Source: an uncultured Acidimicrobiales bacterium (GTDB taxonomy: Bacteria > Actinomycetota > Acidimicrobiia > Acidimicrobiales > SZUA-35). Taken from it: a stretch of DNA of 44,300 bases. Below the pieces are notes generated by a model. The model made no database searches. It saw nothing but the letters and a program-made list of their open reading frames with translations, and was not told the origin of the DNA. The stretch lies in the NCBI GenBank assembly GCA_938029215.1, contig CALHFG010000124.1:1-44300 (forward strand). Reading direction: 5' to 3'. A program made the translations under genes and the position numbers. Within the stretch, counting starts at the first letter, position 1. The number at the start of each line of letters is the position of its first letter. This document shows, piece after piece, positions 24,455 through 32,481 of this stretch.

Positions 24455-26374
24455 CTAGTTCCCGACCGCGTGGGTCAGTGTTCCCTCCAAGAGGCATTCG
24501 ACGAAGAAGTCGGCACCGTCGATGTGAACGCTGTTGTCGTGGCGCTCGATGCTGATCTGAACCTCCTCTTCGCGAACCTCAAGACCTGACGATCGGTGTC
24601 TAGCATTTAGCTGCGCTATCAGCCGATCGGTCGCCTCCTCGACCGCCTCGTCCAAGGTCTCAAACGATGTGGTAACTCCCGGGCGGTGAACAACAAAGCC
24701 GGCACGCTTGGGGGAGGTAATCGAGGCGGTGAGCTGCATCCGAACACTACCCACTGCAGCGCCGATGGCGTTGGCCACCTCGCTCCATTCCGGAATGTGA
24801 ACATCTGTCCCGAGCAACGAAGCCAACGGCGGGTGATGCAGCGCTGCCGATGCTCCAATTCCGATGATTGGCCGATCAAGCTGCACACCGACTCGGTACA
24901 GCTCCTGAGAGCGCAACGTTTCTGTCCACACGGTGGAGGGCACACCCACCGCCGAGGCGATCACCGATCCCGTCCGATGCTGCACCTCGGCGAGTATCGA
25001 CCGCGCCGCGTCCTGCCCCGACTCGAAACGCGGCACGCCGAAACGACCAAGAGTCGCAGCAAACAACTCGAGCCCACTTTTCGAGGCCACCTGGTCAAAG
25101 GCCGATCCAAAGCTGTCTCGGTCCACGAGCCCCGCCGCCCACGCCGCATCGGTTGGGGTCAACGCCACGAACTGAAGCTCACCAGCACTCGCCCGTCGCC
25201 GCGCGGCGAGGTACTCCCGCCGGGTCGAGAATGCGGTAGTTGCCTCGAGTAGTTCGCCATCAGGAGTCACACAGAACAGTCCGTCGGTCTCGCTCACGAT
25301 GCGGCGACTGGCCTGCGCTTGCAGAAGATCGTTGAGTTGCGGAAACCGTACCTGGGCTGCCCCGAGGGGAATCACACGACCCGGACCGACTTTTAACACT
25401 CCACGGTGCTCGTCCCAGCCCACCTCGCTGTCTCCGCCCAAACCCTCCGTCCTAATCCGAGGCGACCGGATCATTGTTCCCACCCCTCCAACCGTCGCCC
25501 CGTCGTCGACGATCTCGGGTATCCCGTTCGAGACCACCGCGACGTCGGTCGTGGTGCCGCCGATGTCGACGATGATTGCGTCCTGGACGCCGGCGAGGTG
25601 GATCCCACCAACCAACGAAGCGGCGGGCCCGGACAGAATGGTCTCCACGGGCCGTTCCATGGCGTGACCAAGCGACATGACAGACCCATCGGACCGGACC
25701 ACTACCAGGGGCGCGTCGACGCCGGCCTCTCTGACCGAACGTTCAAAGGCATCGATCAGTCGCCGAACCGGAGCTGTCAGTACGGCATTGGCCAACGCAG
25801 TTGCTGCTCGCCTCGGGCCGTCCAGGCGGCCGCTGAGTTCATGAGAACAGGTAACAGGGATGTGAGCAGTCTTGGGGTCTCGGGCCAGAAGGCTCCTCAC
25901 TGCCCGCTCATGGGCGTCATTCCGGACCGCAAAGAGTGATGCAACCGCGATGGCCTCGGTCTTGGCCAACGAATCGATTTCCGCCACCAGTGCGTCGGTT
26001 CCGAGTTCGTCGATCTCACGACCTTGGGCGTTGTGTCCGCCCGAAATGGCGATCACATGGGCAGCGCTCGCCAACCCATCAATCCGCTCCACGGCACCCG
26101 GGTCGAATCCCGCCACAACTAACGCCGCGCCGCCTCCGGTGTGTTCGACCATGGCGTTGGTCGCCAACGTGGTACTTAGGGCAACCGAGGATATCTGCGA
26201 CCTGGCAGAGCCTGCAGCCTCCATTGCCGTGAGCACCCGATCGACGGCAGTCGATACCCCGACGATCAGATCACGATGTGTCGTCGGCGCTTTGGCACTG
26301 ACGAAGACGCTCCCGTCACCACGTAGCAACGCAGCGTCAGTGAACGTCCCGCCCGTGTCAATTCCTAGCCGCAT
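24455..26374 (-). CDS. Hydantoinase/oxoprolinase family protein (HyuA-like)
   Basis: 639 residues from ATG at 26374 (MRLGIDTGGTFTDAALL). The DTGGTFTD phosphate loop, ALSTTLATNAMVE, and the second ATPase motif DIGGTTTDVAVV place it in the HyuA/5-oxoprolinase ASKHA family, which couples ATP hydrolysis to ring opening of hydantoins, oxoproline or related compounds, or to carboxylation. It is slightly shorter than many HyuA proteins (about 690), mostly at the C-terminal end. No HyuB partner or hydantoin racemase is adjacent, so the substrate cannot be inferred. Confidence 0.88.
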   Translation of the reverse strand: MRLGIDTGGTFTDAALLRGDGSVFVSAKAPTTHRDLIVGVSTAVDRVLTAMEAAGSARSQISSVALSTTLATNAMVEHTGGGAALVVAGFDPGAVERIDGLASAAHVIAISGGHNAQGREIDELGTDALVAEIDSLAKTEAIAVASLFAVRNDAHERAVRSLLARDPKTAHIPVTCSHELSGRLDGPRRAATALANAVLTAPVRRLIDAFERSVREAGVDAPLVVVRSDGSVMSLGHAMERPVETILSGPAASLVGGIHLAGVQDAIIVDIGGTTTDVAVVSNGIPEIVDDGATVGGVGTMIRSPRIRTEGLGGDSEVGWDEHRGVLKVGPGRVIPLGAAQVRFPQLNDLLQAQASRRIVSETDGLFCVTPDGELLEATTAFSTRREYLAARRRASAGELQFVALTPTDAAWAAGLVDRDSFGSAFDQVASKSGLELFAATLGRFGVPRFESGQDAARSILAEVQHRTGSVIASAVGVPSTVWTETLRSQELYRVGVQLDRPIIGIGASAALHHPPLASLLGTDVHIPEWSEVANAIGAAVGSVRMQLTASITSPKRAGFVVHRPGVTTSFETLDEAVEEATDRLIAQLNARHRSSGLEVREEEVQISIERHDNSVHIDGADFFVECLLEGTLTHAVGN

Positions 26375-26463
26375 CGATGACAGCCCTTCGCCCAAAATGT
26401 GTCCGGATTCACACCCCAAGTATGGCCTTCCGCCCCAGCTCAGCGACGGAAGTTCGATTCTGA

Positions 26464-26492
26464 TTTTCAGTTTCCAACCATCGACCTATAGT
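26464..26492 (+). promoter_or_regulatory. Sigma70-type promoter with AGTTGAG repeats
   Basis: TTTTCA (26464-26469), 17 bases, then TATAGT (26487-26492). ATG at 26504 follows after 11 bases, so the transcript would have almost no leader. AGTTGAG at 26490-26496 overlaps the -10 and recurs at 26523-26529, with an inverted copy (CTCAACT) at 26539-26545. These may be operator half-sites. Confidence 0.5.
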
Positions 26493-26503
26493 TGAGACTC
26501 GCT

Positions 26504-26638
26504 ATGAGAGACGCCGTTCAACAGTTGAGTGCATCAACCTCAACTAGCACCAGAGGGTCGCGAAGTGAGTTGATGAGACCACTTTGCGAGGTATCGCTTG
26601 AGGCAAGGTTGACGGTCAGAATTGAGCGTTCCGAATGA
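26504..26638 (+). CDS. Possible 44-residue ORF coupled to next gene
   Basis: ATG at 26504 opens 44 codons (MRDAVQQLSASTSTSTRGSR at the N-terminus) ending in a TGA that overlaps the ATG of the next gene (ATGA at 26635-26638). The Ser/Thr-rich start and alternating LEARLTVRIERSE end match nothing I recognise. Third-position GC is only about half, below its neighbours, so coding is uncertain. It may be a leader peptide that couples translation of the next gene. Support comes from the promoter just upstream and the exact 4-base overlap. Confidence 0.4.
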   Translation: MRDAVQQLSASTSTSTRGSRSELMRPLCEVSLEARLTVRIERSE

Positions 26639-26952
26639 GTGGGGCGCCACGCTGGGAGCCGATCGCCCGCCTCGCGATCAGACTTAACCGCATCGAACCC
26701 GAGGTGGCTGATCGTCAAACGGCGATCGATACCGCAGCCGTTCAGCTGTGCGAAGCATGCGATTACAACGATGTCCTGTTGCGCGAAGCGCTCGCGGTGT
26801 TTGTGGCCGGCGCCGATCGCGGCCGGATTGGGGCTCGAGCGGCCGACAGTCTGCGCCTGGCGATCAGGAAGAGCGACGGGGCCAAGAAGCCGTTCCGTGG
26901 CGTTCGACTTCGTGGCCGACGTCGCCCGGTTGCCCGCCAGCCCCAGCGTTAG
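26635..26952 (+). CDS. Small basic helical protein of unknown function
   Basis: 105 residues. Residues ~5-85 are predicted helical (EPIARLAIRLNRIEPEVADR, then QTAIDTAAVQLCEACDYNDV and LLREALAVFVAG), and the C-terminus is strongly basic (RGVRLRGRRRPVARQPQR). An in-frame stop at 26623 fixes the start close to 26635. Codon third positions are GC-rich, as expected for a real gene here. It is probably the second gene of a small unit with its own promoter and 3' hairpin. The basic tail suggests nucleic-acid or membrane contact; no family recognised. Confidence 0.6.
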   Translation: MSGAPRWEPIARLAIRLNRIEPEVADRQTAIDTAAVQLCEACDYNDVLLREALAVFVAGADRGRIGARAADSLRLAIRKSDGAKKPFRGVRLRGRRRPVARQPQR

Positions 26953-26973
26953 ACGACCGACTGGAACGGTCGT
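26953..26973 (+). terminator. Hairpin after small gene
   Basis: ACGACCG (26953-26959) and CGGTCGT (26967-26973) form a perfect 7-pair stem starting one base after the stop codon. Only a short T run follows, so it may be a weak terminator or an mRNA-stabilising 3' end. Confidence 0.45.
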
Positions 26974-27225
26974 TCCAACGCCCGAGATCCTCACAGGCGG
27001 TGCAGTGCGTTCGCTCTCGATGAGCATGCCGACGGCTCTAGTCGGACCGCTTCGAATCGACATGTGACGACACGCAGTGCTTCTACCTGCGACTGCTGGT
27101 CCCAATGGCCCTCTTGCAGGGAAAATCCTCCCTGGTGCACTAGGCAAGCATCACAAAAGGGTCTACCGTCCTGTCCGTGGGGTGGAGCTTACCTAGGGCG
27201 TTGTAAAGCCAACCAAGGAGCATCC

Positions 27226-29181
27226 ATGAAAAGCAGATCATTGAAGGCCGCTTTGGCCTTCCTCACCGCTGCGAGTGCGGTCGTCGGTTTCGCCGGCGCG
27301 TCCTCAGCTGCAAACGTGGAGGGGCAGACCTACAGTTTCCCCCTTCAGGCCAAGAGCGACGCCGACATTACCGGCAACGCCTCGGCCACCGTTAACGGCG
27401 CCAACGTCGACTACACCATCTTCGCCGACAACGTCGACGTCGATGCGGTTGTGATGCATTGGCACGCCGGAGACAACTGCGATGCAGCCGGCGGCGTCGA
27501 GATCGGCATTCCCGGCGAGACCACCGTGGTCCGCAACCCGGCTGAGACGGTGAAGAACGGTTTCGTTATCACCGGTAGCGCACCCCTCGGCACAGCCGAC
27601 ATGGAGAACGTCTACTTCAACGTGCACGAAGCAGGCAACCTGGCCAACGTGATCGCCTGTGGCGAGCTCGATGCGTCTGATTCACCCTTGCTCATAGACG
27701 GGAGCGGCAACAACCGCTCGACAGCGTTCTCTGCCACGAACGCCAACACGCTCAACGGCACCGACGTAGTCCTCACCGGTGGCGTGACCTTGGAAGGCAA
27801 CAAGCTGGCCGTCAACCTGCAACTGACCGGCGACGATCTCCTCGATGGAAACAACCGAGTAGTGACCCTGCGAAACAACAGCAGCTGCGACGCATCCACC
27901 GACACGTATCTGACGAGCGACATCATTCGAAGCCTCACAGGCCAGGGAACTACCGCACCTCCCTCCGCTTCCAACGACCTGCTGACTGTGTTCAACAACA
28001 GTGCGTGGTCCAAGACAATCGGAGCCCCACCAGCGCCATCAACGGCACAGGTCAACACCACCATCATCCTCACCCCAGAAGAGGTTGATGCCTATGGCGA
28101 CATGACCATCGTTGTCCACGGCAACGAGAGCAACTCCGATATGACCGTTCTGCCAGCACCGCTCAACCTCATGGTTCGACAGGCCCAGCCTGTGGCATGT
28201 GGCCAGCTCGGCGTTGGGGATGCAACCGCACCCATCAACGGCAACTACTACGCCCTCGAGTTTGAAGAGGTCGGTAGCTCGGGCTACTCCGGTACGGGAA
28301 CGCTCAAGAACACCACCGCTTCCGACGCCGGCTCGGTTGAAGCCCACGTGCTTATCAACGCCCCCGCCGCCGCTGCTGGTGTACACAAGGTAGTTCTCGA
28401 CAACGACACCTCCTGCGACGCACTAACCGCCCCAATCGGATGGGCCTCCATTGCTCCCGATCTCCTGGCCAACGGGACCGATCAGATCGACATCAACACC
28501 GGTGTCCTCCGTTCGATCTTTGGCCCGCTCGAGAACACCGGGGCGTTCAGCGGCGCAGATGCCACCACTGTCAACGACGGACAGTTCACGGTGCTCATCG
28601 CGAATGAGTCCAAAGACACCGTTCTGGCCTGTGCTCAGCTCAGCCGTACCTTCGGTGAAGCTCCAGAGGCTCCGCCGGCTCCCAGCGATGTACCTCCCTT
28701 CGACGGCACCGTCGCTGAGGCGACCACCCTGGAAGAGATCCTGATGGCCTCGGACTACCGAGCCAACGCGACCAACACCGGCACCGATCAAGAGATCATG
28801 CGTCTCTATCAGGCCTTCTTTGGCCGTGACCCCGATGTCGCAGGTGTCCAGTACTGGATCAGCGTCAGCAAGGGCGAGGTCAATGGCACGGTGTACAGCA
28901 CGCTGGAACTGGCCGGGTTCTTCCCAGGCGCTTCCGACGAGTTCGCCAACCAGTTCGAAGGTATCTCCAACCAGGCATTCGTCGATGCGGTCTACCAGAA
29001 CGTTCTCGGACGTGAAGGTGAAGCCGCCGGCGTCGCATACTGGAATGACATCCTTGACGGCACCAACAACAGCGGCAACAACCCGGCGCTCTCACAGGGC
29101 ACCCGAGCCGACGTTGTGTACTACGTCGCCATCAACCAAGAGTTCATCAATCGTGAGCCCTACGCGGTTCCCGCTGGTTAA
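27226..29181 (+). CDS. Secreted three-repeat protein with C-terminal DUF4214 domain
   Basis: 651 residues from ATG at 27226, preceded by AAGGAG. A Sec signal (about 1-28, ending SSAA) is followed by three similar beta-rich repeats, about 34-150, 165-330 and 340-480. Each has a CDA motif and ends in a strand with ACGEL, ACGQL or ACAQL. The mature protein has exactly six cysteines, one pair per repeat (85/145, 221/325, 397/469), suggesting one disulfide each. The first repeat has MHWHAGDNCDA, resembling CHRD-type domains. After a Pro-rich linker comes DUF4214 (about 513-650; MRLYQAFFGRDPDVAGVQYW). Probably a cell-surface protein. A strong terminator follows. Confidence 0.82.
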   Translation: MKSRSLKAALAFLTAASAVVGFAGASSAANVEGQTYSFPLQAKSDADITGNASATVNGANVDYTIFADNVDVDAVVMHWHAGDNCDAAGGVEIGIPGETTVVRNPAETVKNGFVITGSAPLGTADMENVYFNVHEAGNLANVIACGELDASDSPLLIDGSGNNRSTAFSATNANTLNGTDVVLTGGVTLEGNKLAVNLQLTGDDLLDGNNRVVTLRNNSSCDASTDTYLTSDIIRSLTGQGTTAPPSASNDLLTVFNNSAWSKTIGAPPAPSTAQVNTTIILTPEEVDAYGDMTIVVHGNESNSDMTVLPAPLNLMVRQAQPVACGQLGVGDATAPINGNYYALEFEEVGSSGYSGTGTLKNTTASDAGSVEAHVLINAPAAAAGVHKVVLDNDTSCDALTAPIGWASIAPDLLANGTDQIDINTGVLRSIFGPLENTGAFSGADATTVNDGQFTVLIANESKDTVLACAQLSRTFGEAPEAPPAPSDVPPFDGTVAEATTLEEILMASDYRANATNTGTDQEIMRLYQAFFGRDPDVAGVQYWISVSKGEVNGTVYSTLELAGFFPGASDEFANQFEGISNQAFVDAVYQNVLGREGEAAGVAYWNDILDGTNNSGNNPALSQGTRADVVYYVAINQEFINREPYAVPAG

Positions 29182-29215
29182 CCCTCAACCTCTCCCCTAG
29201 GGAGTCAAAACTGAG

Positions 29216-29243
29216 AGAAGCGCCGGGTTTGCCCGGCGCTTCT
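29216..29243 (+). terminator. Strong intrinsic terminator after DUF4214 gene
   Basis: AGAAGCGCCGGG (29216-29227), loop TTTG, CCCGGCGCTTCT (29232-29243), then TTCGTTTTT. A 12-pair stem with a U-rich tail, 34 bases after the stop. Confidence 0.93.
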
Positions 29244-29311
29244 TTCGTTTTTCCTTTGAGTTGTAGTCGAGGCTTTGCGCAACCCGTTGGGATTGCCCGT
29301 CGCTCGGTCGG

Positions 29312-29485
29312 TTAGACCGAGGCCTCGAGTTCGTTGAGACGAATGATCTCGCCGCAGTTGCGGCACTCTCGAGTGTCTGCGTCGTTGTCATGAAGGACCG
29401 CAATTGGGCGCAGATGTCGAAAGTCGCTGCTCCGCGCGGTCATGCAGCACGTAGGGCACTGCACATTTGTTGTTGATATTTCCAC
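29312..29485 (-). CDS. 57-residue zinc-ribbon protein
   Basis: GTG start at 29485 opens 57 codons ending in TAA. The protein has CPTCC near residue 10 and CRNCG near residue 41, spaced like a small treble-clef or zinc-ribbon. In between is a basic stretch (TARSSDFRHLRP), and the C-terminus is acidic (IIRLNELEASV). Such proteins often act as small regulators or RNA/protein adaptors; I do not recognise a named family. A sigma28-like promoter ends 6 bases before the GTG, so the mRNA would be leaderless, consistent with the lack of a Shine-Dalgarno. Confidence 0.72.
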   Translation of the reverse strand: MEISTTNVQCPTCCMTARSSDFRHLRPIAVLHDNDADTRECRNCGEIIRLNELEASV

Positions 29486-29491
29486 TTGTAC

Positions 29492-29518
29492 CTATCGGCG
29501 CTATGCGCCTGCTTTTTA
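29492..29518 (-). promoter_or_regulatory. Sigma28 (FliA/WhiG)-like promoter for zinc-ribbon gene
   Basis: On the minus strand TAAA (29515-29518), 15 bases, then GCCGATAG (29492-29499). This is the best match in the window to TAAA-N15-GCCGATAA, differing only in the last base. The -10 ends 6 bases before the GTG start at 29485. Confidence 0.65.
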
Positions 29519-29524
29519 CTATCC

Positions 29525-29785
29525 ATGCCAAATCTGGCATCGCCACCACGTTGGCAGCATTTCGTTGGTTCTCCCATTGAGATCAATGGGCTGAGGACCG
29601 AAGCGATTCGTCGCACCACACTGATGCGGCTCGCTCCAACTAGATCATACCACATCGAGCGCGGCCAGTGATTTCGGGGGCGTTGGGTCCATCGGCGGAC
29701 AAGGGGCATGAGCAACCTCATAGAGAACAGATGAACATCCGCTGAGCAGGACGGCGATAGGCCAAAGGGCCGATAGCCTTTGGCC
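29525..29785. repeat. Palindrome-rich 304-base intergenic region
   Basis: Between 29486 and 29789 I see no supported gene. It holds three clean palindromes: ATGCCA/TGGCAT around AATC (29525-29540), CCCATTGA/TCAATGGG around GA (29573-29590, operator-like) and GGCCAAAGG/CCTTTGGCC (29760-29785). The last encloses exactly GCCGATAG and ends 4 bases before the ATG at 29790, where it may block or regulate initiation. A long minus-strand frame through the region has no protein-like character. Confidence 0.6.
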
Positions 29786-29789
29786 CTCT

Positions 29790-31307
29790 ATGGCCCGCCG
29801 TATTGAGGTAGAACTCACCAGCACAAAAGACGCAGACACATGGACCTGGAGGGCAGCTGGCGCAAAGCAGCCCAAAGGTGAAGTTGCGGCGTCCCTTCTC
29901 TATGCCGACGCAAAGGTTGGTGACATCTGCCGAGTAGAGGCAGAATTCCACCTCGACGGCATCGAAGTCCTTGAGGTCTTTGCACCCAAGGCCAAAAAGG
30001 AACGCGACAACCTGCTCGAGCTCATCTCCCGCCCGATTCCTGATAGCGAGCTAGTCACTGAGGTAAAGGCACCGAAGGGCCGTGGACGGGGTCGAGACGG
30101 CGACCGGCCTCGCCGCGATCGTGGTCCGCGCAAAGAAGGCTCCAGCGACCGTGGTTCGCGGCCACCTCGGGACCGTAAACCAGCTACTCCGGCCAAACCA
30201 CGCCCCACCCGTTTGAAGCCTCGCCGGGTCCATCGTGATGCCGTGGTGGCATCCGTGCCAGAAGAGCACAAGCCCATCGCCGACCAGCTGCTCAAGGGTG
30301 GTCTTCCCGCAGTCCGAACCGCCGCAAAGGACGACCCGAACGCGAAGGCGATTATCGCCATCGCCGAAGGCCTCCAACCTAAGCTCGCTACGGCCGAGTG
30401 GCGTGACCGAGCCGAGGCCGCCATGGGCGACATCGAACAGCTGGATCTCCGTGACCTTCGTCAGGTTGTCGTTGCCGCCGACAAGGGTGCCCGCGACGAA
30501 GAAACGCGAGCGATGGCAGCCGAGCTTCGGGAGGCGCTGAGTCGTCGAATTGAGGCCGACCACACCGAATGGCTCTCCGATCTCGAAACCGCCGTGAAGG
30601 AAGAGCGCACTATCCGTGCGCTGCGTCTGACGTCGCGCCCGGTGAAGGCCGGATCGCCGATTCCCGTCGAGATCGCCGAACCGCTCGCGGCCCAGACCGC
30701 AGCAGCGCTTGGCCCTGAGACCTTTCCTGATCGTTGGGCGTCGGTAGTTGATGCTCTGGCGTTCTCCCCCATCCGTAATGCCGTGACGCCGGAGCACTAT
30801 CCAGACAATCTCGACGAGATGTCGCTCGACATCATCCGGTCCGTGGCTGATCGTGTCCCGGCGATCGCCGCCCACTACGGAATCAAGCCAGCCGAATCCA
30901 AGGCTGCTGCCAAGCGCGTTCGGGCTGCACGTAAGGCTGCTGGCCCCCGTGGCCGAGGCGGTCGACCCGGAGGCAGCGACCGTCCCCGGGGCCCTCGCAA
31001 GGAAGGTGCTGGAGCGGCAGGTGAACGGGGCGAGCGCAAGCCTCGTGAGAAGCGTGAGAAACGAGATCGTGATTCCGGACCCAAGGTCCACAAGGGTCAT
31101 GCTGACCTCCTCCGAACGCCTTCACGGCCGCGCCCGGGCACGATTGTCCCCGAGCCAGAACCCGAACCTGAGGTAGTAGAAGAGGTTGCGGCAGACGCCG
31201 AGGCGCCTGCCGAGGCCGTGGAAGCCACTGAAGAAGCAGCTGCTGCTCCGGAAGCCGAAGCGCCTGCAGCTGACTCACCGGAGGAAGAGACTCCCCCGGC
31301 CGAGTAG
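29790..31307 (+). CDS. Charged low-complexity protein, possible RNA binder
   Basis: 505 residues. Residues 1-65 look like a small beta domain (ASLLYADAKVGDICRVEAEF, then HLDGIEVLEV), perhaps OB-like. Residues ~95-150 and ~370-430 are Arg/Gly/Lys-rich (for example GRGRGRDGDRPRRDRGPRK). The middle (~150-365) is helical with many EADHTEWLSDLETAVKEERT-type heptads. The last 65 residues are Glu/Ala/Pro-rich and acidic. The layout of folded helices between basic tails resembles RNA-associated scaffold proteins, but I know no named family. It lacks a Shine-Dalgarno and starts just after a hairpin. A good terminator follows. Confidence 0.75.
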   Translation: MARRIEVELTSTKDADTWTWRAAGAKQPKGEVAASLLYADAKVGDICRVEAEFHLDGIEVLEVFAPKAKKERDNLLELISRPIPDSELVTEVKAPKGRGRGRDGDRPRRDRGPRKEGSSDRGSRPPRDRKPATPAKPRPTRLKPRRVHRDAVVASVPEEHKPIADQLLKGGLPAVRTAAKDDPNAKAIIAIAEGLQPKLATAEWRDRAEAAMGDIEQLDLRDLRQVVVAADKGARDEETRAMAAELREALSRRIEADHTEWLSDLETAVKEERTIRALRLTSRPVKAGSPIPVEIAEPLAAQTAAALGPETFPDRWASVVDALAFSPIRNAVTPEHYPDNLDEMSLDIIRSVADRVPAIAAHYGIKPAESKAAAKRVRAARKAAGPRGRGGRPGGSDRPRGPRKEGAGAAGERGERKPREKREKRDRDSGPKVHKGHADLLRTPSRPRPGTIVPEPEPEPEVVEEVAADAEAPAEAVEATEEAAAAPEAEAPAADSPEEETPPAE

Positions 31308-31321
31308 TCATCACGTATTCC

Positions 31322-31354
31322 GAGCCCGGTTCAGAGTTCGCTCTAACCGGGCTC
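31322..31354 (+). terminator. Intrinsic terminator
   Basis: GAGCCCGGTT (31322-31331) pairs with AACCGGGCTC (31345-31354) around an inner AGAG-TTCG-CTCT hairpin, followed by TTTGTGTTTTGG. It ends the charged low-complexity gene. Confidence 0.88.
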
Positions 31355-31408
31355 TTTGTGTTTTGGTTCACCCAACGTCTCGTTAACAGGTAACGGTACG
31401 GGCGGACC

Positions 31409-31873
31409 TCAGAACGCTCGATGGGCGGTAAGTAGACGAGCCTTGAGCCCGAAGGTCTCAAAGAAGTTCTTCGTCGCTCGATCTCCCGGCAGCGCCCACG
31501 CATCGACCCCTACACATCCTCGTGAAATGAGGTCGGCGACGACGAGATCCATCATCGCTTCCCCGATTCCGACTCCCTGTGCGTCCGGATAGACCGCGAA
31601 GTCAAAGAGGCGACCCAGTTTTTCGCCGGTGTCGCGAAGCTCCACGGTGAAGATGGCATACCCGAAGACGATCCCGTCGAACTCCCCCACGACGCAACGT
31701 TGGTCGGGGATGGCGGCCGACGCTCGGTCGGCGGGGCTTTGGAAGCCAATCTCAAAGGAGGAGAATACGGGGCCACCGCGAGCCTCTGGCATCGGAGCGA
31801 GCGCGGCATCACCGATCCACTCGATGTCGTTCAGGTCGTCTGGGGTTGCGAGCCGAGCGGACTCGAAGGCCAT
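31409..31873 (-). CDS. GNAT-family N-acetyltransferase
   Basis: 154 residues, standard size. Motif A appears as FDFAVYPDAQGVGIGEAMMD (the pyrophosphate-binding QGVGIG loop after the V-strand), followed by a helix, WALPGDRATKNFFETFGLKA as motif B, and a C-terminal LLTAHRAF strand. It would acetylate an amine from acetyl-CoA; the acceptor is unknown. Its ATG is directly adjacent (no gap) to the stop of the upstream gene, so the two are an operon. Confidence 0.88.
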   Translation of the reverse strand: MAFESARLATPDDLNDIEWIGDAALAPMPEARGGPVFSSFEIGFQSPADRASAAIPDQRCVVGEFDGIVFGYAIFTVELRDTGEKLGRLFDFAVYPDAQGVGIGEAMMDLVVADLISRGCVGVDAWALPGDRATKNFFETFGLKARLLTAHRAF

Positions 31874-32464
31874 CTAGGATTCCAGACGATCGAGCTTTGC
31901 CAGAATCGTCTTGCGGTTCCGGTTGGCCTCTTCGTGCTTACGAACCCGAGTCCGTTGGGCGGCGGTGAGATCACCGACGAGCGCGACCACTTCTCGAGCC
32001 GTCAAATCGTCGTATCCGGCGATGGGGAGGCGTGGGCCCTTGCTCGCTGCCGACGCCTTTGTGGGAGCGCCCTTCTTGGCCGGCTTCTTTGGCGCGCTCT
32101 TGGCCGAATCACCCTTGGGCGTGGTGGCCTTGGGGGCGGGAGGCGGAGGTGCAATCTCCGATGTCACCTCGGCTGGTGGCGCCTCGTCTTCAGGCGGGGC
32201 TAACCCGACCGCTTGTCCGAATTCGGTAATTCCCCGCGCTGCGATCGTGGCCATTGTGGTGAGGGCATCGGCGGCGGCACGTTCGGCGCCGGCGCTTCCC
32301 TTTGACGCCGCCATTCGACCGATGAACATGCCGAGCTGCATCTGGGAGCGGCCCTTCTTCACCAGCTGCGGCATGACCTTGCGATACTCGTAGAGAAACC
32401 CTACGGGGGCGTACAACATGACATCGAGAAGGTCGAGATCTTCGTCTTTTTCCTTGGATGCCAT
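31874..32464 (-). CDS. Low-complexity protein with actinobacterial C-terminal helical domain
   Basis: 196 residues. The N-terminus (LDLLDVMLYAPVGFLYEYRK, then MPQLVKKGRSQMQLG) is amphipathic, followed by an Ala/Lys/Pro-rich linker (about 98-142, with SAPKKPAKKGAPTK). The end, GYDDLTAREVVALVGDLTAA followed by QRTRVRKHEEANRNRKTILA, is a small helical domain common to several actinobacterial proteins annotated as lipid-droplet or membrane-associated. Lies between the acidic gene and the GNAT gene in one run. Function not established. Confidence 0.7.
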   Translation of the reverse strand: MASKEKDEDLDLLDVMLYAPVGFLYEYRKVMPQLVKKGRSQMQLGMFIGRMAASKGSAGAERAAADALTTMATIAARGITEFGQAVGLAPPEDEAPPAEVTSEIAPPPPAPKATTPKGDSAKSAPKKPAKKGAPTKASAASKGPRLPIAGYDDLTAREVVALVGDLTAAQRTRVRKHEEANRNRKTILAKLDRLES

Positions 32465-32481
32465 AGTTGTTTGTTACTCCC

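Noticed and set aside
29440..29721. 93-codon minus-strand frame in the 29486-29789 gap
   Set aside because: Overlaps the zinc-ribbon gene in another frame, no protein-like pattern, and crosses the palindromes.
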